DNA from: Clostridiales bacterium UBA3277
GTDB lineage: Bacteria; Bacillota; Clostridia; Oscillospirales; Oscillospiraceae
Direction: 5' to 3'
Length of the DNA stretch: 8,241 bases
NCBI GenBank assembly: GCA_002362145.1
Contig: DETX01000125.1
Location: 577 to 8,817 of the forward strand
Shown: positions 5,544-8,241 of the stretch, one piece after another
Numbering within the stretch: position 1 is the first letter of the stretch
Layout of the letters: the number at the start of each line of letters is the position of its first letter
Translations under genes and position numbers: made by a program
Notes under the pieces: generated by a model
Told to the model about the DNA's origin: nothing
The model's input: the letters and a program-made list of their open reading frames with translations, nothing else
Databases searched by the model: none

Positions 5544-6458
5544 TTGAAACCGAGATCCAGCGCCAGCCGGGTGCTTGCCCGGCGGGAGACCATGACTGCC
5601 TACCTGTTTTTGCTTCCCAGCCTTGTTTTCTTCCTGGGCTTTGTGGTCTTTCCCATGATCACCTGCATTGGCTACAGCTTTACCAATGCCACCATGAACT
5701 CCAAGACCGCCGCCACCACCTTTGTGGGCCTGCGCAACTTCATCGACCTCTGGCAGGACGCCACGTTCCTCCAGGCGCTTAAGAACACCTTCGTCATCGT
5801 GGTGGTCAGCGTCCCCACGGTGTGCCTGTTCTCCCTGTGGGTGTCCTCCGCCGTCTATAAGATGAACAACAAGCTCCTCTCCGCCTTCCGCTGCATCTTC
5901 TACCTGCCTGTGGTCACCGGCTCCGTGGCCGTCACCGTGGTCTGGAAGTGGATGTTCGATTACTACAACGGCATTTTCAACTACATCCTCAAGGATGGCC
6001 TGGGTGTCATTGAGAAGAACATTAACTGGCTGGGTGATTCCCGCTATGCCCTGTGGTGCATTATCCTCATTCTGTTCACCACCTCCGTGGGCCAGCCTAT
6101 CGTATTGTACATCTCCGCCCTGGGGAATGTGGACAACTCCCTGGTGGAGGCCGCCGAGGTGGACGGCGCCACCCAGGTGCAGGTATTCTGGCGCATCAAG
6201 TGGCCCCAGATGATGCCCACCACATTGTACATCCTGGTCATCACCACCATCAACTCCTTCCAGTGCTTCGCTCTGATTCAGCTGCTGACCTCCGGCGGTT
6301 CCGGAACCAACACCGTCATGTACTACATCTACTACACCGCGTTCAAGCTCACGGAGAAGGCCGGCCACTTCGGCTATGCCAACGCCATGGGTGTGATTCT
6401 GGCCATCTTTATTGGCATATTGTCCGCCGTCCAGTTCAAGCTGGGCAAGGAAAAGTAA
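5544..6458 (+). CDS. CUT1 sugar ABC permease, MalF-like (TTG start)
   Basis: A 304-residue membrane subunit of the importer, with about six membrane segments (near 17-42, 78-105, 115-138, 167-193, 226-249 and 276-298). The cytoplasmic EAA loop that docks the ATPase is at 202-225 (EAAEVDGATQVQVFWRIK, then WPQMMP). The TTG at 5544 is preferred because an AAGGGG site lies eight bases upstream and the protein then begins MKPRSS. In-frame ATGs at 5442 and 5523 lack a ribosome binding site, and the extra residues (GVPMARPAPPD and so on) come from the hairpin region. It pairs with the next gene, 12 bases downstream. No P2 loop extension is seen. Substrate is assigned from the neighbouring lyase. Confidence 0.92.
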   Translation: MKPRSSASRVLARRETMTAYLFLLPSLVFFLGFVVFPMITCIGYSFTNATMNSKTAATTFVGLRNFIDLWQDATFLQALKNTFVIVVVSVPTVCLFSLWVSSAVYKMNNKLLSAFRCIFYLPVVTGSVAVTVVWKWMFDYYNGIFNYILKDGLGVIEKNINWLGDSRYALWCIILILFTTSVGQPIVLYISALGNVDNSLVEAAEVDGATQVQVFWRIKWPQMMPTTLYILVITTINSFQCFALIQLLTSGGSGTNTVMYYIYYTAFKLTEKAGHFGYANAMGVILAIFIGILSAVQFKLGKEK

Positions 6459-6470
6459 GGGGGGAGCAAG

Positions 6471-7367
6471 ATGAAACTGAATTCCGGAAGCTCCAAGGCC
6501 TACCGTGTGGCGAGCCTCATCATCATGATCCTGCTGGCCCTCCTGTTCCTCTTCCCCCTGTACTGGATTCTCACCGGCTCCTTTAAGACCGCCAACGACA
6601 TCTATGCCCCCAAGCCCGCCTGGATTCCCAGCGAGTGGACCGGCGGAAACTATGTAAAGCTCTTTAATTTCCGCTCCGCGCCCCTGTTTACCCTGAAGGC
6701 CTTTGGCTATTCCATCACGGGCCCCACGGTGCCCGGTGCGGTGCGGTGGCTGGTGAACACCGTGTTCATGGCCGTGGCTGCCATGATTCTCACCTGCCTG
6801 ACTGCTGCTATGGCTGGCTACGCCCTGGCCAAGAAGCGGTTCTATGGTAAGACCCTCCTGTTCAGCCTGATCGTCTGTGCCATGGCCCTGCCCAAGCAGG
6901 TCATCCTCATCCCCCTGCTGCGGGAGATGGCGGCCCTGAATCTGTACGATACCCTCTGGGCGGTAATCTTCCCCACAGTGGGCTGGCCCTTCGGCGTGTT
7001 CCTCATGAAGCAGTTCGCCGAGGGTATCCCCACGGAAATGGTGGAGGCCTGCCGGATTGACGGCGCCTCCGAGTGGCGCACCTTCACCGACGTCATGTTC
7101 CCCATGATCAAGCCCGGCGTCGGCGCGCTGGCCATCTTCACCTTCATCAACTCCTGGAACGACTACTTCATGCAGTTGGTCATGCTGGCAAGCTCCTCCA
7201 ACTACACGATTTCCCTGGGCATTGCCACCATGCAGTCGGAGAACTCCATCGACATGGGCCTGCTGATGGCCGGCACGGCTCTGGCTTCTGTGCCCATTAT
7301 CATCGTGTTCCTGATCTTCCAGAAGTACTTCACCAAGGGCATCACCATGGGCGCCGTGAAGGGCTGA
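6471..7367 (+). CDS. CUT1 sugar ABC permease, MalG-like
   Basis: A 298-residue second permease subunit of the COG0395 type. Membrane segments lie near 12-36, 92-118, 128-150, 160-180, 215-240 and 262-285. The EAA loop is at 192-216 (EACRIDGASEWRTFTDV, then FPMIKPG), with Cys replacing the second Ala of EAA, a common variant. It starts 12 bases after the first permease, with a GGGGGGAG site only four bases from the ATG. The short spacing suggests coupled translation. No ATPase gene is present; CUT1 importers of this kind commonly share a single MsmX/MsmK-type ATPase coded elsewhere. Confidence 0.93.
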   Translation: MKLNSGSSKAYRVASLIIMILLALLFLFPLYWILTGSFKTANDIYAPKPAWIPSEWTGGNYVKLFNFRSAPLFTLKAFGYSITGPTVPGAVRWLVNTVFMAVAAMILTCLTAAMAGYALAKKRFYGKTLLFSLIVCAMALPKQVILIPLLREMAALNLYDTLWAVIFPTVGWPFGVFLMKQFAEGIPTEMVEACRIDGASEWRTFTDVMFPMIKPGVGALAIFTFINSWNDYFMQLVMLASSSNYTISLGIATMQSENSIDMGLLMAGTALASVPIIIVFLIFQKYFTKGITMGAVKG

Positions 7368-7378
7368 TTCTTGAGGAT

Positions 7379-7441
7379 GCTCTGAATAAATCGCCTGTGG
7401 CAGAATCCTTCGCCATCCGCGCCTGCCAATTTACTCAGAGC
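7379..7441 (+). promoter_or_regulatory. Long imperfect hairpin between permease and lyase genes
   Basis: GCTCTGA (7379-7385) pairs with TCAGAGC (7435-7441); after one A-C mismatch TAAAT (7387-7391) pairs with ATTTA (7429-7433); an inner stem TGGCAG (7398-7403) pairs with CTGCCA (7423-7428). Together about 18 pairs over 63 bases. It has no T-run and no promoter was recognised near it. A role in message stability or cutting between permease and lyase is possible. Confidence 0.5.
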
Positions 7442-7471
7442 TTCCGATTATCATTCAAAAGGAGTTTATTT

Positions 7472-8241
7472 ATGAGAGATTTTAAGAAGTATGAGGGCAT
7501 CATTCCCGCGTTCTATGCCTGCTATGATGCCCAGGGGGAGATTAACCCCCAGGCTGTCCGGGAGCTGACCCGGTATTATGTGGAAAAGGGCGTCAAGGGC
7601 TTGTACGTCGGCGGCTCCTCCGGCGAGTGCATCTATCAGAGCGTGGCCGAGCGGAAGCTGGTGCTGGAAAACGTCATGGCCGAGGCCCGGGGCAAGCTCA
7701 CCATCATCGCCCACGTGGCCTGCAACAACACCAGGGATTCCCAGGAGCTGGCCGCCCACGCCGAAAGCCTGGGCGTGGATGCCGTTGCCGCCATTCCCCC
7801 CATCTACTTTAAGCTGCCCCCCTACGCCATTGCCAAATACTGGAATGACATGTCCGCCGCCGCGCCCAACACCGACTTCATCATCTATAACATTCCCCAG
7901 CTGGCGGGTGTCGCCCTCAGCGTGCCCCTGCTGAAGGAAATGCTGAAGAACCCCCGCTGCATCGGCGTGAAGAACTCCTCCATGCCCACCCAGGACATCC
8001 AGATGTGGCGGGACGAGGGCGCCATCGTGTTCAACGGTCCCGATGAGCAGCTCATCTGCGGCCTGACCATGGGCGCCATCGGCGGCATCGGCGGCACCTA
8101 CGGCGCCATGCCGGAGCTGTACCTGGGAATGCGCCGGGAACTGCTGGAGGGCAATATGGCCAAGGCCCGGGATATGCAGAACGAGGCCTGCCGGATCATC
8201 TACAAGATGTGCTCCGGCCACGGCAATATGTACGCCGTCAT
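7472..8241 (+). CDS. nanA: N-acetylneuraminate lyase-like aldolase (DapA/NanA family), C-terminus missing
   Basis: A class I aldolase of the DHDPS/NAL superfamily. In this context it would split N-acetylneuraminate into ManNAc and pyruvate in the cytoplasm. 256 complete codons are present of about 300. GLYVGGSSGE at 43-52 is the pyruvate-binding loop, Tyr139 in IIYNIP is the catalytic tyrosine, and Lys167 in GVKNSS forms the Schiff base. GPDEQ at 189-193 supplies the Asp-Glu pair that in E. coli NanA (191/192) contacts the sialic acid chain and is absent from dihydrodipicolinate synthases. From memory of the E. coli enzyme, Thr167 is replaced by Ser169 and Ser208 by Gly208, so a modified substrate range is possible. 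The ATG at 7472 follows AAAAGGAG with a seven-base spacer. The epimerase at 732-1931 would take the product ManNAc onward. An unrelated 2-keto-3-deoxy acid aldolase activity is the main alternative. Confidence 0.8.
   Translation, partial: MRDFKKYEGIIPAFYACYDAQGEINPQAVRELTRYYVEKGVKGLYVGGSSGECIYQSVAERKLVLENVMAEARGKLTIIAHVACNNTRDSQELAAHAESLGVDAVAAIPPIYFKLPPYAIAKYWNDMSAAAPNTDFIIYNIPQLAGVALSVPLLKEMLKNPRCIGVKNSSMPTQDIQMWRDEGAIVFNGPDEQLICGLTMGAIGGIGGTYGAMPELYLGMRRELLEGNMAKARDMQNEACRIIYKMCSGHGNMYAV

Noticed and set aside
3975..6368. 797-codon open frame on the minus strand opposite the receptor and first permease
   Set aside because: It is an antisense shadow of two well-recognised genes and their intergenic hairpins; its product is low-complexity and Gly/His/Val-rich with no family resemblance, and it has no ribosome binding site of note.
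7430..7454. Internal promoter before the lyase gene (TATCAT at 7449-7454)
   Set aside because: No acceptable -35 box lies 16-18 bases upstream.
7472..8241. Dihydrodipicolinate synthase (lysine pathway)
   Set aside because: GGSSGE and the Asp191-Glu192 pair fit NanA-type lyases, and the gene is in a sugar transporter operon rather than with lysine genes.

Overview
The window reads as a sialic acid (N-acetylneuraminate) uptake and catabolism locus from a GC-rich, low-GC-type-signal Gram-positive bacterium. It is most likely a gut Clostridia of the Oscillospiraceae type. That placement is inference: it rests on strong AGGAGG-type ribosome binding sites, TTGACA/TATAAT-like promoters, a lipoprotein-type binding protein, a CcpA-site look-alike and GC-rich third codon positions. 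No RNA gene, mobile element or CRISPR array was seen.

Layout. On the minus strand, 1931 down to the left edge, a mammalian RENBP-like N-acylglucosamine (ManNAc) 2-epimerase is followed by an RpiR-family regulator that is cut by the window edge. From a compact divergent control region (1932-2113) a small DUF624/YesL-like membrane protein is read rightward and ends at a clean intrinsic terminator (2769-2797). Facing it on the minus strand is a cytoplasmic SGNH-hydrolase (2898-3539). A 450-base AT-rich divergent region (3540-3989) holds the promoter of the SGNH gene, the promoter of the transporter operon, repeated short palindromic motifs and a leader of about 185 bases with strong hairpins. 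The plus-strand operon then encodes a solute-binding lipoprotein (3990-5363), an intergenic terminator-like hairpin, two CUT1-type sugar permeases (5544-6458 and 6471-7367), a structured intergenic stretch, and an N-acetylneuraminate lyase-like aldolase running off the right edge (7472-8241).

How the parts fit. The binding protein and permeases would import free sialic acid. The lyase would split it to ManNAc and pyruvate, and the epimerase on the opposite strand would turn ManNAc into GlcNAc for the amino-sugar pathway. The RpiR regulator is the obvious candidate sensor. The SGNH enzyme could remove O-acetyl groups from imported sialic acids, but that is inference from context. The transporter ATPase, a ManNAc or GlcNAc kinase, NagA, NagB and a sialidase are not in the window.

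The least ordinary parts are in the RNA and control DNA. The leader of the binding-protein gene contains a 22-base perfect palindrome joined to a 12-base-pair hairpin, and one arm of that hairpin is also complementary to the gene's own ribosome binding site. A short palindrome in the epimerase promoter recurs in variant form just upstream of the transporter promoter.
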